Assembly: GCA_002794775.1 (NCBI GenBank)
Contig: NBAY01000002.1
Location: 2,639,226 to 2,703,225 of the forward strand
DNA: 64,000 nucleotides
Direction of reading: 5' to 3'
DNA from: Porodaedalea pini
Taxonomy: Eukaryota; Basidiomycota; Agaricomycetes; Hymenochaetales; Hymenochaetaceae
Made by a program: the position numbers and the translations under genes. This document shows positions 11,887 to 23,641 of this stretch, piece by piece (position 1 is the first letter of the stretch; every line of letters starts with the position of its first letter). The notes below the pieces were generated by a model that made no database searches, was not told where the DNA came from, and was given only the letters and a program-made list of their open reading frames with translations.

Positions 11887-14800
11887 TCAGCCCGCGGAGC
11901 CTCGCCCCTGTCTGCTTCTAGATGATGCCGCTCGGGCCAGTCTTGTCAAGTGAACATGATTTGGACGTGCTCCGTTTTCATCACCAGCACCGTCCGCAGA
12001 AGTACAACGTGATTCTTGGACGCCTTCCGTCGCCTCCTCGTCTTGTACATCAGCATCCACCCGACGTGTCCAACGACCGGTCCCCGCAAAACCATCAATG
12101 CAGTCTAGCATTTCCGCCCCAATGTGTCTCATCCGTCTCCCTCTCGTCACCCAATCAAGGACGCGACGCTGACTTGATCGTACGCGACTAAGACTCCGCG
12201 GATCCTCCTTGACGAATAATTTTCTGTCGGAGTTGTTGAGTTTTGGTGTACACACACGTTCTGGCCTTTTCCCGGCAACAGCAGAAAGCATGCGGGGATC
12301 TGAAGGTAAGCTGAGTGGCAGCATGTACCTCGACTCTAGCAACTCTCCAAGGACCTCGGGAGGCTGTTGCGGTATCCACTCGGATTCGTTCGGAGATTTG
12401 TCGAAGAGAAGGTCGATATTACTTTGACCAGCAGCTAGCTCATCAACAGAACTTGCAGAATACGATTTGTCATAGATCGGAGATCCGTTCGTCTCTTCCT
12501 TTTCTGAGTATAAACTGTCATCATCGTAATCGTCGTCACGGTCAGTAATCTGGATGTGCGCAAATTCAGCAACGTCTTCAATAAATGAAAAGGAACAACG
12601 TCCACCTCTTTCCTCAGCGCTTCTACTCCAAGTCGCACCCGTTGCCGTTCCCAATCCTTCTGCAATTGCACCAGATACTGACTGCAGTCGTCACTCATCC
12701 TCAACTCATTTACTTCGTATCTAGAGGAAGTGAGTCAGGACAATCGTGGAGATTTGTTCTCGCCTACTTGTAATCACGAACGGCGCGACGCATCTGTTGC
12801 AATAAAGTAAGTTTCAAGAAGCTGATTTGATGTTAGATTCAACATACCTGTAGCGGGTTCAGGTTCTTAAGCGTCTGTATCGTTGCAATGAGATTTGAGA
12901 AATCGTCCATCGACGACAAACACTAAATCATAAGCAAATGATGTGAGTGAACATTTCAGGGTTGCTGTATAAAGTACAAACCTGTAGCCACAGAAGAAGC
13001 TCCCGGACCGGATTAAAGTGGGATGCGACACCACGGGGTAACCCCACATCTGATAACCATTCCTCCACGATACTGAGGTTCATGCCGATTTGAAGCGCGC
13101 GAGACCTGGAAAACATGGTTTAAGTAAGGACTACCCGGAGCTAAATGGTCATTCTTACCGGCACAGATATCGTTTTCGAGTCAAAATTCTGTTGAATGCC
13201 TCAGCTATATGAATGTGAGTATTCTTCCTTTTCTACAGGCGAAAATACTCACATGACGTCCAGTACATTACTTGCGACCATAGCTGGGTGATAATGGCAG
13301 GGTTTATACCAGTGTCTGTTAGAAGCGTATGCAGTGCCGACAAGAATATGATCATCTCTTGGGGAGTCTGCGACGGAGGGGGGCCTTCAACAAGAAATGA
13401 TTGTAACGAAGCCGTGGATGCTCCTCGTGCACGAGTCATCGTGCTTCGCAACGATGAGAACCCCTTCGGAGTCTGTGGCACAAAAGTACCGTGATGTAGT
13501 ACCGGAGATGTCGGTCGCGATGTGCTTGGTGCAGGGGAGACTGGACGACCCGCCTTCAGGGACGCCGCTGTGGAAGATGCAGTGATGGTCTGCGAGGGCA
13601 CCCTCTTTTTGCTTGCAAACGGGGACCGAAACAGAGACCATTCTGACTCAAATTGCACTTGGTCAAGCTCTGCTTCAGCAGGAGAGAAGTCCAATAAAGC
13701 TGTGTCGATGAGTCTGTCGATACGGCGTTCCGCGACCCGGATGATCAGAACTAAGGAATGATTCTTGTTAGCAACAGTATCATGAGAGGATACATGGATC
13801 CAGCAAATCTACCATAAACTGTGTTGATAACTTCTTCTATGAGCTCGAATGAACCGAGAAGTTCGCAAGTTTCATTTATGGCTGAATCGCATCGCATCAG
13901 GTGAAGCCAAGTCGTGCAATTATACAGCCAAAAGATCGTGTAGGTCAGATCGTCAGGATGGTTCTGGATTGTTTTAGACCATTTGAAGTACCCCAAAGAA
14001 AAACAAGCCGTACTCACAAAGGCAGCATCCTCGATGGTATCCGTCGCACCCACTACCAGTTCTTCTAGCCAGGTATGGTCGCAGGTTAAGCAAGCAAAAC
14101 GAGCTAGCATATACAAGGCATTGGCAGGGGTCGAGTTACGCATTGAGGGCTGGAAATTTGTAATAAGGGAATCAAGTATTCCAGGTAACGATGCGGGCGA
14201 AAACACCAGCATGGTCGAGTAATCCAGAGGAGGGGTCTATGCGACCTCAAATCAGCTGAAGCCATGCATATTTGATTTGGCGACGTACATAAATACTTCC
14301 ACCTTCATCCTCACCATCATCTTCGTCTTCGGAGTCTTCCACAGGATGCTGAAGTATACTGTTCTCCCTCCACCAAGTCTCACGGCTGTTCAGGTCCAGG
14401 ATCTCTGCAATTGCTCGTCTTTCCGTGTACCGTCTTTCGTCCTCTTTCAGCTTTATATCAAAGCAACGGCGCTTGACATTCATTTCGCTTCCCTGCCATC
14501 CTTCCCCTTTCATTGCTTCTTCGAGAAATAAGGCAACATCCTCTCGCCCCGGAATGACTGCGTATGCCGTCACTATGTCCAGCGCGGTGGTATTCCGCAA
14601 AGTGGTCGTAAATGGAGAACAGCCATGCGTAAGCAAGTAGGATATGAGAGTTGGGGGAGCAAGTAATGCGGCATGATGAAGCGGAGTCCAGCCCGCTGTC
14701 AAATACTTAGGATAGGGATCAAAGGCGAACGCAGCTTACTAGCTCACCTTTATCAGGTATATTCACGTCTGCCCCTTCAGTGATGAGCAGACGGACACAT

Positions 14801-15300
14801 TCCTCTCGTTCTACATCTCTCTCTGATTCCGATCCGAATCCTTCTATGATGACACTGACATAGACCAGGCCGTCCTCGTCTTGATAATTGAGATCTAGGA
14901 ACGGGTGTGCTTGTGGGTCGTGTAGAACATATTGGAAGAAGGAGAGGTCAGCGAAGACACAAGCGCGCGTCATACAATGCGTTACGAGCATGGACTTCTG
15001 CGCAGGGGTCAGCCCAGAGCCGGTAGACAGTAGACGCGCTACTTCAGACGGCGCAGGGTAGAGCGGGTGGAGATCTGGCTCTGGCACGAAATCTGCAGGC
15101 TGAGACGAAGGGGACATCTTGTTGCTGTAGTCCGATATGACGATAGTCGGGACCTGGATGACCGAGGCGGGCCAGAGATGCACGGACAGGCGTTGTCTGT
15201 GACCTTTGGCGTCGGCAGCACCAGAGGACTGCGCGGAATGTGAAGGGTCAGACGACTTAAAGAATGTGCCCAACCGAGACCGCACGCCTGCTAGTGCCAC
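11887..15300 (-). CDS. Ankyrin-repeat plus DIL (dilute) domain protein
   Basis: Start ATG 15300 (MALAGVRSRLGTFFKS), stop near 11887. The N-terminal third has ankyrin repeats: GLVYVSVIIEGFGSESE...LLITEGADVNIPDKG and GWTPLHHAALLAPPTLISYLLTHG. A charged linker with an acidic run (EDSEDEDDGEDE) follows, then a DIL domain: YMLARFACLTCDHTWLEEL, TIFWLYNCTTWLHLMRCD, a long Ser/Pro insert, GMNLSIVEEWLSDVGLP and NLNPLQMRRAVRDYKYEVNE. DIL is the cargo-binding fold of class V myosins, but no motor is present. The same ankyrin-DIL layout is known in fungal proteins of unclear role, perhaps in polarised transport. The tail after the DIL domain (12550-11887) is acidic then basic and rests on a 56-base intron at about 12553-12608. 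Confidence 0.82.
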
Positions 15301-15504
15301 CTTGTTGGTATTGCTGGAGAGTGTGAATACTGTCTAGACGTCGACGACGATGCTGAAAGCTGGGGCAGGTACTTAGTGTGATATGAGCATGCGTGCCCAA
15401 AGAAAGCGAGCCAGTCGCGTCAATATTAATGCTTCCACGTTACTCGCCTTTTTTTATTACATTTTTTGACTACTACGTCCACGATCTCGCAAACGAACGT
15501 CAAA
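15301..15504. promoter_or_regulatory. Shared divergent promoter of the ankyrin-DIL gene and RRP15
   Basis: The 204 bases between divergent start codons must serve both genes. A T-rich stretch at about 15449-15466 lies just upstream of the RRP15 start. No specific factor site can be claimed. Confidence 0.4.
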
Positions 15505-16203
15505 ATGACTCTCATAAAACGCCGAAGGCTTTCTGCCGGTGAAGATAGGGATGCAGTAGCCTCGAATGCGGGCTCTCCTAACGACCAAACTCTCGGAAAC
15601 GCGAACCCAGATGCGCATAGCTCCTCAGACGAGGATGCATCGGACGGCGAAAGCTTGTCCACGGGGGTTGAGATTGCGGAGGCCCAAAGGAACGTCAAAT
15701 CTCAGAAGACACAAAAGCGAAAACGACGTGCTACTTCTCCTTCACGTTTCGGTTCGACTCTGCAGTCGCTTTTGAAGACGGATGCACCGACAAATCTGCC
15801 TCTTTCGCTGAAGCCGTCTGTTGCGAAGCGGAGGACGGATGAAATTCTGGAAGGGAAGGCAAAGAAGCTATTAGACGGCGAAAAGAAAGAGAGGGAGGGG
15901 AAAAATCACATACAAGACGTGATTGGAGGCTGGGGAGCTGAACGTGAAAGATCTCTAAGAAAAGTTGCACAGAGAGGAGGTCCGTGCCTGTCTTTTTTGT
16001 TCGTGCTCAGTTACTGAGGCAATCTTTACTCAGTCGTTAAGCTGTTTAACGCCATTCAGCAGACCCAGGCCGCATCTGCGGCTGCTCAAGATGAGGCTAA
16101 GGCGGCACGCGGGTCTGGAAAGCCTTCATTGCCAACGCCTGTTTTTGACTCTAAAACGAAGAAAAATGCGACCTCCTTGAGTAGACCCGAAAACAGTGCG
16201 TAA
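15505..16203 (+). CDS. RRP15: Ribosomal RNA processing protein Rrp15
   Basis: Two exons, from ATG 15505 (MTLIKRRRLSAGEDRD) to TAA 16201-16203, with one intron of about 70 bases (GTCCGT...CAG). The N-terminus is acidic and Ser-rich (SSSDEDASDGES), then basic (KTQKRKRRATSPSRFGS). The conserved core follows: KPSVAKRRTDEILEGKA, KNHIQDVIGGWGAERERSL and RKVAQRGVVKLFNAIQQTQ, which is the family's diagnostic block. Rrp15 is a nucleolar factor in pre-60S particles, needed for 27S pre-rRNA processing. The length of about 200 residues is in the normal range. Confidence 0.9.
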
Positions 16204-16454
16204 TTTGGACTTTTCTGCTAACAAGTATCGTTAATTAAACCGAATGATCTTGAAGCTCTGAACCAGGATATGTTTCTGCGGATGATCAAAGCGGGCGGCG
16301 TAGTTTCTAATACTTAGGACATTGGAGCTTAGAATTTCGGGACTCAATTTCGAGATGCTATAAATCATGTCTTCATGTGGTGTTTCTACGCATATTTTCA
16401 TTATTAATGTGCATGTTTTGGCTTTGCAAGTATCTAAATAAAACTTAGGAGGCG

Positions 16455-17706
16455 ATGCCCGCCGAAACCAGCTCAAAGAAGCAGGACACCGGCCCTGAAC
16501 CCTCAGGAAGTTTTAAATTCTCCCCCATGGTGCGTTACTTTTTCTTCCTCCAGCATCACCGCTTCCACTCATGTTCACTGCCATACCTCTAGCCGTCGAA
16601 CTCGCAGAAGGTCACGGTTCGTAAGGAGGAATGGGATAAGCGATTGCACGAAGTGCAGGTCACCAAAAAGTGAGTCCGTCGTCCCTCTTCTCGAAGGGAC
16701 CTGCTGCTAGCGCTTGAAAGATGAACAACACAAATGGGAATCTCGCTGATATCTTTTGATGATCTCCAAAAATTGCATGTATTATCTGACATTATTCGTT
16801 CTTGCATCTTTTCCCATTTTCCTTGAACTGTCGCTGATGACGCGTAACCAGTGATTTGAATAGGCTCGTGATGGACTATCTTGTTATCGAGGGCTATAAA
16901 ACGGCCGCAGAAGAGTTCAGCAAAGAGGCGGAATTGTCTTCTCCCGTTGACTTTCAAAGCATCGAGGATAGGACGATTATACGGGAGGCTCTCCAGCGTG
17001 GAGACGTCGAAGAGGCGATTATGCGGGTTAACGACCTGGATCCCGAGGTATGTTGCGGTTTTTGTTTCCATATTCCTGCCTCGCCAGGAGCAAAGGATTA
17101 TAACGTTCATGCACCATTCTGAGGCACTTTCGTCTCTGAGGATACTCAATCACCAAACTTCAGTCTTCAATATGATTTTTCTGTTTATTTGCGATTGCCC
17201 CGGCTATTCCGCGGATAACTGACGCCTTCTCGTTCTCATGTAGATTTTAGACACACATCCTTCTTTGTACTTCCGCCTTCAGCAGCAGAAGCTCATCGAA
17301 TACATTCGTCAAGGCCGCATTCCCGAAGCGCTTCAGTTCGCGCAGCAGGAGCTTGCGCCGCGTGGCGAAGAGAGACCGGAGTTCTTACTCGAGCTCGAGC
17401 GTACAATGGCTTTACTCGCATTCGAGTCGACGCCTGCAGTGCCACCTGCTATCGCTGAGCTCTTATCACCGGCGCAGCGGCTGAAAACGGCCGGCGAGCT
17501 GAATGCGGCGATACTAGAAAACTTCAGTCACGGGAAGGAAGCAAAGCTGGTGGCATTGATAAAGCTTCTGTGCTGGGGAGAAGCGACGCTCGAAGAGAAG
17601 GCCGAGTTTCCTAAGGTGCGCGCTTCTGGCGTAGGGTCCGAGCACATCGCTGACTGACTCATTGCAGGTTGATCTGCGAGATGGACTGTATGCTGAGGGG
17701 TCATGA
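16455..17706 (+). CDS. GID8: GID/CTLH E3 ligase complex subunit Gid8
   Basis: Start ATG 16455 (MPAETSSKKQDTG), stop TGA 17704-17706, five exons. The protein shows the KEEWDKRLHEVQVTKNDLN lead-in, then a LisH motif (LVMDYLVIEGYKTAAEEF), a CTLH segment (SIEDRTIIREALQRGDVEEAI) and a CRA domain (LYFRLQQQKLIEYIRQGR through LKTAGELNAAILENF). Gid8 is a scaffold subunit of the GID/CTLH ubiquitin ligase, which in yeast degrades gluconeogenic enzymes when glucose returns. The C-terminus (VDLRDGLYAEGS) is short. A 24-residue Ser-rich N-terminal extension precedes the conserved part. Confidence 0.92.
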
Positions 17707-18332
17707 TAGGTCTGCTCTTGTGCTCTTGTGCCGAGGGAATACTGTACGATAGCGCAGTATGTATGATGTAGCTATAAACGTCGAGGTGGACTGAACTAGT
17801 ACTAGTACTGTTGGTAGTCAAACTAGTCGAGGTCTGTTGCTATGATAGGACGCGACGACGGTATGCCGCGCGTCTCGTGTCTCGCGAATTCTCGCTCTAG
17901 CCGCAGCGTGCACCTGCCCACCCTACATGCGAACACAGCGAGTCGTGCGGAGGCCGCCTTGCTCTGTTATTTCACGTTTGAATTGAAGCAGCTATTAATA
18001 TTAATATTAATATTACGAGTCGAGTACTTACACGCCACTCGCCTATACTCCTTTTGGGAGCGTAGTATTGCTTGCGCGCTTCGAAGCCCGACCGTGACTC
18101 TCGTCTACTTTGCAGTCCGCCGTTCCTTGCGAGCGACCACATCGTCCTCGTCTCTCCCGAGCTGCCTTCCTCCTCTCCAACTGACCTTTTTCGCCATTAT
18201 CGTCGCTGGAGGCGACAGCAGCTTGCCGACGCTGTCCTCGCCGTCGCCTGTAGTTGTGATACGCCGCTGCAGGCTGGTCGACAGAGCATCTACTGCAGAC
18301 ATATCTCCTCTTTCCAGTGGACCTCGGAAAAA
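17707..18332. promoter_or_regulatory. GID8 3' region and BCK1 promoter/5' leader
   Basis: About 625 bases without a supported gene. Two simple-sequence tracts stand out: ACTAGTACTAGTACTG at about 17795-17810 and a (TAATAT)n-like run at 17993-18015. A pyrimidine-rich stretch (about 18110-18190) before the BCK1 start is typical of fungal leaders. Long open frames on both strands here show no family motif. Confidence 0.5.
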
Positions 18333-21300
18333 ATGGATGATACGCAATCTTCAAATGCGGGTCGGAGGAGAGGCCTCGCAAGACGAGGCCGAGGCCCTCT
18401 CGTCGTTACCAACCCCGGCAACGACTCCGACGACGATGCTCAAGAGCGGCCCACCACACATCGCAGCAACCATTACAATATACCGCCGCTGCCCAGCCCC
18501 ATATCGCATTCACCTCATTCCGAGCAGTCATCCCTGCCATCTACATCCTGCCCTCCACCGAGTCATCTACCCCTCAACACCGTCACTACAGAGTCTTCTT
18601 ATGCGGGCCGTTCCAATCCATCTTTATCATCCCCCTCCGGTTCAAGCTCGCCCGCTGTAGAGTCTACGCCTCCTCCAAGTACACCTGGGCAGAGCATTCC
18701 ACCAGACGATGGAATGAACACTTCGGAGAGGTCGAGTTATGCGACTCCAGATGAAAGACCAGACGCTCGTCAGCAGAGTGTCAGCACACGTATGAGTATG
18801 ATGGACAGAATCAAGCAGTTTCCACACGTTCTGCATTCCAAAGCTTCCTCTCGACAAACGCCGGTACGTTCAAGTATCAACTACTGTAGTTCTATTCAAT
18901 TGAAGTTAACTGTTTGCACACTTGTAGACTCCCATCGTAACGAGCGGACCCTCCTATGGTTCCCCAACACGCGAAGCTATCGATCATAAAGTCTTGCTTA
19001 CCGTCACCGCTGACTGCGATAACTTCACTTATCTCGACATTACTGGCGCTCGTGATGCGGCGATGATAAGGGAAAAGATGTTTTCAAAGGTGCGTTGTTT
19101 TGGTTCAAGTTGTAGGTCTTTCCTTTTGCTCAATGCTATTACACGGGCAGTTACAAATATCGGACGATCAACAGCCCTACTTCTCTGTTTATCGAACTGA
19201 AATTGGGTCGTTCGCCATCGGTGAAGCCCTCTCGGACGAGCGCCTCTTGGAAATTTGCAGGGATGAGGGTGATCCGAAGGGTTCAGTGAAATTTTTGGTT
19301 CAGCATTCCTCCGCCACTGTTCACTTACCGCCACCTCCCGCGCGCGCCCTTGTCGCGAACCACGTTCCTCCCGTCCTTCCCTATCAGGAGAGCTTCAGAT
19401 CGCCAAGCCGCAGAGCACGCTCAACAAAATCGAACCACGAAACCATGTCTTCAACGAGCGAACCTTTCGTCATGGACCCGGTGCTTGGATATGAGGGATC
19501 TGTTTCTGATGATCTGGACCAGTACGAGCGCGAAAAGAACAGGAACACCATTCGTCCATCACCTCAACAAGTCATGCACTCACAGCACTTTGGAACCTCT
19601 GTACCCGCGTCGCCATTAGATCAGCGCCGTATAGGCTCGACGAATATTAGAGAAGCTTCTCCCGCTGGCTCGCGAAGGCCTATGTCTCCGGTCAGAACGT
19701 TCCCGCTCGAGGTTGGTTCAACTACTTCGTCATCTGCCGCCACACTGTTGCCGGATCGCGGTCGAGGGGGCATCACTACCCCGACGCCTCCCCTAACATT
19801 CTCGCCAAGTGGAATGTACTTCGACGATAGCACTATCTTGTCGCCTCCTATTCGGAAGACACATGCACACAGTGCGTCTGATGCTGCCGCCGATCGGGAA
19901 CGCATACTGGAGATGAGTGAAAGGCAGCAGCAGCAGGCAGAAAGGGAAGCAAAGCAGGCTCGTAGGGACGATAGGAAGCAGGAGCAGTGTAAACGAAGAC
20001 CGAAGGCTGCAGATTACTCAGAGGGCTCTTCAAAGCGGACGCAGGAGCCTTGGGTCATAGTGCCATCTCCTTCGACAGCCAAAAATGAGCGCCCTTCCAC
20101 CTCCGAATCTGCAATGCGTTCTACATCGAGTATACCGAGACCCGTTCAACACACCACCTCAGCCTCTCACTCCGGACCTTACCCTTCGGATAGCACTGGA
20201 AGGTATCAGCCTTACGGGCAGGGTCTGTACACCTCTTCGCGTAGTCATTTGCCACAGGTTCCCGTGCCTCCTCGACACCCTCCGCCACCCGTTCCTGCGT
20301 CGTCTGACAGCGGTAGACATCATCGACCTCCTGGGCAAGCGGTGCCGCCAAACTGGGCGATAAAATATGTCGGAGACAAAACCGATCAGCGTCCTTTGCA
20401 ACCCAAGCAATCACGGCTCTTGGGTGGTGCGAAGAGCATGGACAACCTCCGCATAAACAACTATCCTTCTTCACCGAGCAGTAATTCATCGTCGCGGAAG
20501 GCTAGTCAGAACCTTGCTCGACCATCTGTTGCCGGATTGAGGGAAGCTGCGAATGCCTCGACTTCTTCATTCATGAATATGGATTCTTCTCCGTCTCGAC
20601 GGGATCCTCAGTCTGCAGGTCTTCCGAAATCATTTGATTCGAGGAATAATTTCTCCCCCACAGCCTATGCACCATCGCGTCCGTCTCCCATGAATACTAC
20701 GCAAAGTCAAGGTGATTTTGGTCAGTCGCCGCAGTCTCAATACCGACCATTGCCTATGCAAGGACAACTTGCGGGTTCAGGATCAAATTATCTGAACGCA
20801 CCCTCGGGACTTGGTGCGTGGCGACAATCTCCTGAGGAGCTCCACCCTCGACCTCATTCTGCCCTTGATGATATCGGAGCTTCACCAGCCCCACCACGAC
20901 CATTCCGACCTTTACCAGCAGCAGGTGGGGCCAATTCTTGGGTTGACGTCGAGGCAGCTCTCGACCCGGAAGATTCGCGTTCGCCTCGCGTTGCTTCACC
21001 ACACCATCCATATGCAGCCCCAGCGTCTCAAAGCATGCGTTCTTTACCTTCCACTTCTTTGAGCCAAGTCAGCGCAAAGCTGTCTGGAGCGTCGAGTACG
21101 ACGCTTGCAGAGCCGGCTTCCACGTCGGACGCCCAGACTGTTATGGCAGAACCAGTTGGCGCACAGAATTCACGTGGCCTCGGCATACTCTTGAGTCCTG
21201 ATAGTCCTCGTCGTACACCTGCTGATAAAAACGATGCGGCTTCTCAGGAAAGCTCAGATACGCCGAAGTCATTCGTTCCATTAACCCAGGATTCACCGGT

Positions 21301-23307
21301 ATATGATGGCGATAACGAATCGGCGGGCTTGACGCTGAAGAGTGGTGACCACTCGTGGATTTCTTCTTATCTGAGTAGCAATTCCTCAAGTGACGGTACG
21401 CTTAAAGCTACGGATAGGGCTTCTCGTGGGCATCCCGACCCTGTCTCCAGTGCTCCGCTTCGTCTATCGAAGGAGATATCATCATCTTCAATCAGCACAA
21501 CTCGCAGCACGACTGCTACTGATGAAGGAGATGAGTGCGAGTCGGATGATGACGATGACGACGTAGGCAGTTTATGGCAGGCGCCTCTCAAACATCAAGA
21601 GCCAAAACGACCAACTCTGTTCCTTGACACTGAGAGCGGGAAGCCTTCTTTGATGTCGGGGACGGCAACCGTGATCGCTCGTAGTAGTCCTCACCTTACA
21701 CCAGCTCAGCAAAAAGGCATTCCTTTCCCTCCTCCCGACTTCCCTCCTCCTCTTCCCCCGAACACACGTCGACGCAAAACCCAGACTGGAAAGAATGGCG
21801 AGAAGGGGTCGAGGTCAAATCGTGAAAGCCAATTCATAAAAGCGAGTCAAAACAGTGCGATGAGCCGCCCTCCTCCGGAAGAGATTACCGATCACTTGGA
21901 AGCGTTCTTCCCCGACCATGACGTGGATAAGCCCCTCATTGATTCCACTTCTGGTGGGTCTTCACCAACTGCTGTTGAGCCTTCTGCGAAGGGATTCCAA
22001 GGCTCCTCTGTGGAAAAGGACAAGAAGTGGAGGCACAAGAAGTCGATTCGATATGTGGCATCTGAGGGAAAGAAGAAAATCGATCGTTCATCGCGATCTG
22101 ATTCTTCAACGGTATCGAGCAATCTTCAGAGAAGACACACGAAGCTTTGGGGAGGTAAGCTTGAGGAAGTCACCACCTCGCAAGTTCCCTCCGTCCCCGC
22201 TGTGCCTGAGTCCCCAACTACTCTCAACCCGAAACGTGAGCTATGCATATTATCCGTTGTCCACTATTCTAACGACTATGTCTAGCTATCTTCAAATGGG
22301 TGCGAGGCGAACTTATTGGCAAAGGCACATATGGGCGTGTTTACTTGGCATTAAACGCGACAACTGGCGAGATGATTGCTGTGAAACAAGTCGAGATTCC
22401 TCAGACTGATGCTGATCGTGACGACAAGCGACAAGTCAGCGTTGTTGAGGCGTTGAAGCTGGAAAGTGAAACACTGAAGGATCTTGATCATCCTAATATT
22501 GTTCAGTATCTGGGCTTTGAGCAAACGCCCGACTTTTTGAGCATGTGAGCACATTCGGTGTGAGACTCGATATGGTAATCTGACTTCCTTGTACCCAGCT
22601 TTCTTGAATATGTTCCAGGTGGATCTGTCGCAGGATGCTTGCGGAAGCACGGCAAATTTGACGACCAGGTTTCTCGCTCCTTTACCGGTCAAATGCTTGC
22701 TGGATTGGAATATCTACACAACAATGGTATCATCCATCGGGTACGTGATTAAGTTCTTACAATATAGCACGTGCTTATGATCCCCGCAGGACCTGAAAGC
22801 AGACAACATCCTCGTTGATCCTTCGGGAATCTGTAAAATCTCCGACTTTGGTATTTCCAAGCGTACAGATGACATCAATGAGAATGGCGTGCACACATCG
22901 ATGCAAGGTTCCGTCTTCTGGATGGCTCCGGAAGTCGTTCAGGCTGCCAGGAAAGGCGAAAAACACGGATATAATGGCAAAGTAGATATCTGGAGCCTAG
23001 GATGTGTGGTGCTTGAGATGTGGGCTGGTCGTAGACCGTGGCAGGATGTGGATGCGATCGCTGTTATCTACGAGGCAAGTTGTCAAAACCAACGCTGCAG
23101 ACAAACACACTAACTTTGGACGTGCAGCTCATAACGAAGCAAGGAGCGCCCCCCGTTCCAGCCGATGTGATACTTGGAGCGGACGCTGACGATTTTAGAA
23201 AGAAGTGCTTCGCCATCAAGCCAGACGAGCGCCCTTCAGCATCTGAGCTTCGCCAACATCCTTATTTGGTTTTGCAACCGGGCTGGACCTTTACTGGATT
23301 CAAGTAG
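18333..23307 (+). CDS. BCK1: MAP kinase kinase kinase Bck1 (cell wall integrity pathway)
   Basis: Start ATG 18333 (MDDTQSSNAGRRRG), stop TAG 23305-23307; about seven exons, one of them over 3 kb. After a Ser/Pro-rich N-terminus comes a ubiquitin/RA-like segment (VLLTVTADCDNFTYLDIT to LLEICRDEGDP), then some 900 residues of disordered Ser/Pro-rich linker. The C-terminal kinase domain is complete: GELIGKGTYGRVYLA (P-loop), IAVKQVEI (ATP-binding Lys), IIHRDLKADNILVD (catalytic loop), KISDFGISK (DFG), MQGSVFWMAPEV (activation loop end) and DIWSLGCVVLEMW. The final GWTFTGFK follows the fold directly. Bck1 acts below protein kinase C and activates the Mkk1/2-type MAPKK under wall stress. Sequence similarity to Ste11 is expected, but the long linker and C-terminal kinase favour Bck1. 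Confidence 0.9.
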
Positions 23308-23641
23308 TTCTCTGTCTTTGTTTTTCTCTCGATCATCCATCTTGACTTTCTCTTGCGTGCTATGATTTTTCGGTTTAGCTCATGTTCCTTCTATATCCTT
23401 GCTAAGCAGTGATCCGTTCATGCATTGTCGCACTAATTCTTGTCCACATGTCTTGTAGCAACATAATATATTTTAGCCGTAGTGTATGCATACTGACTAC
23501 GCTCTTCAGAATGTGGAGGATTTCCATCGAAGATTACACTTTGCGAGTTTGCACTGGCAATCAGAAAAGGAATATTGGCTGAGAACACATCAGGAAAGTC
23601 GAAAACGTCATACATACGGTCTGCGTTCTACCAACATATGC
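23308..23641. other. Intergenic region between BCK1 and the IQ-motif gene
   Basis: About 330 bases between two + strand genes. An upstream in-frame open stretch (from 23486) could extend the next gene, but it has no conserved features and no intron is needed, so it is treated as a leader. Confidence 0.45.

Noticed and set aside
17842..18660. A 272-codon + strand frame over the BCK1 start region
   Set aside because: It overlaps the clear BCK1 start in another frame and has no family features.
20085..20489. Open frames on both strands inside the BCK1 long exon
   Set aside because: They are shadows of the low-complexity Ser/Pro linker of BCK1.
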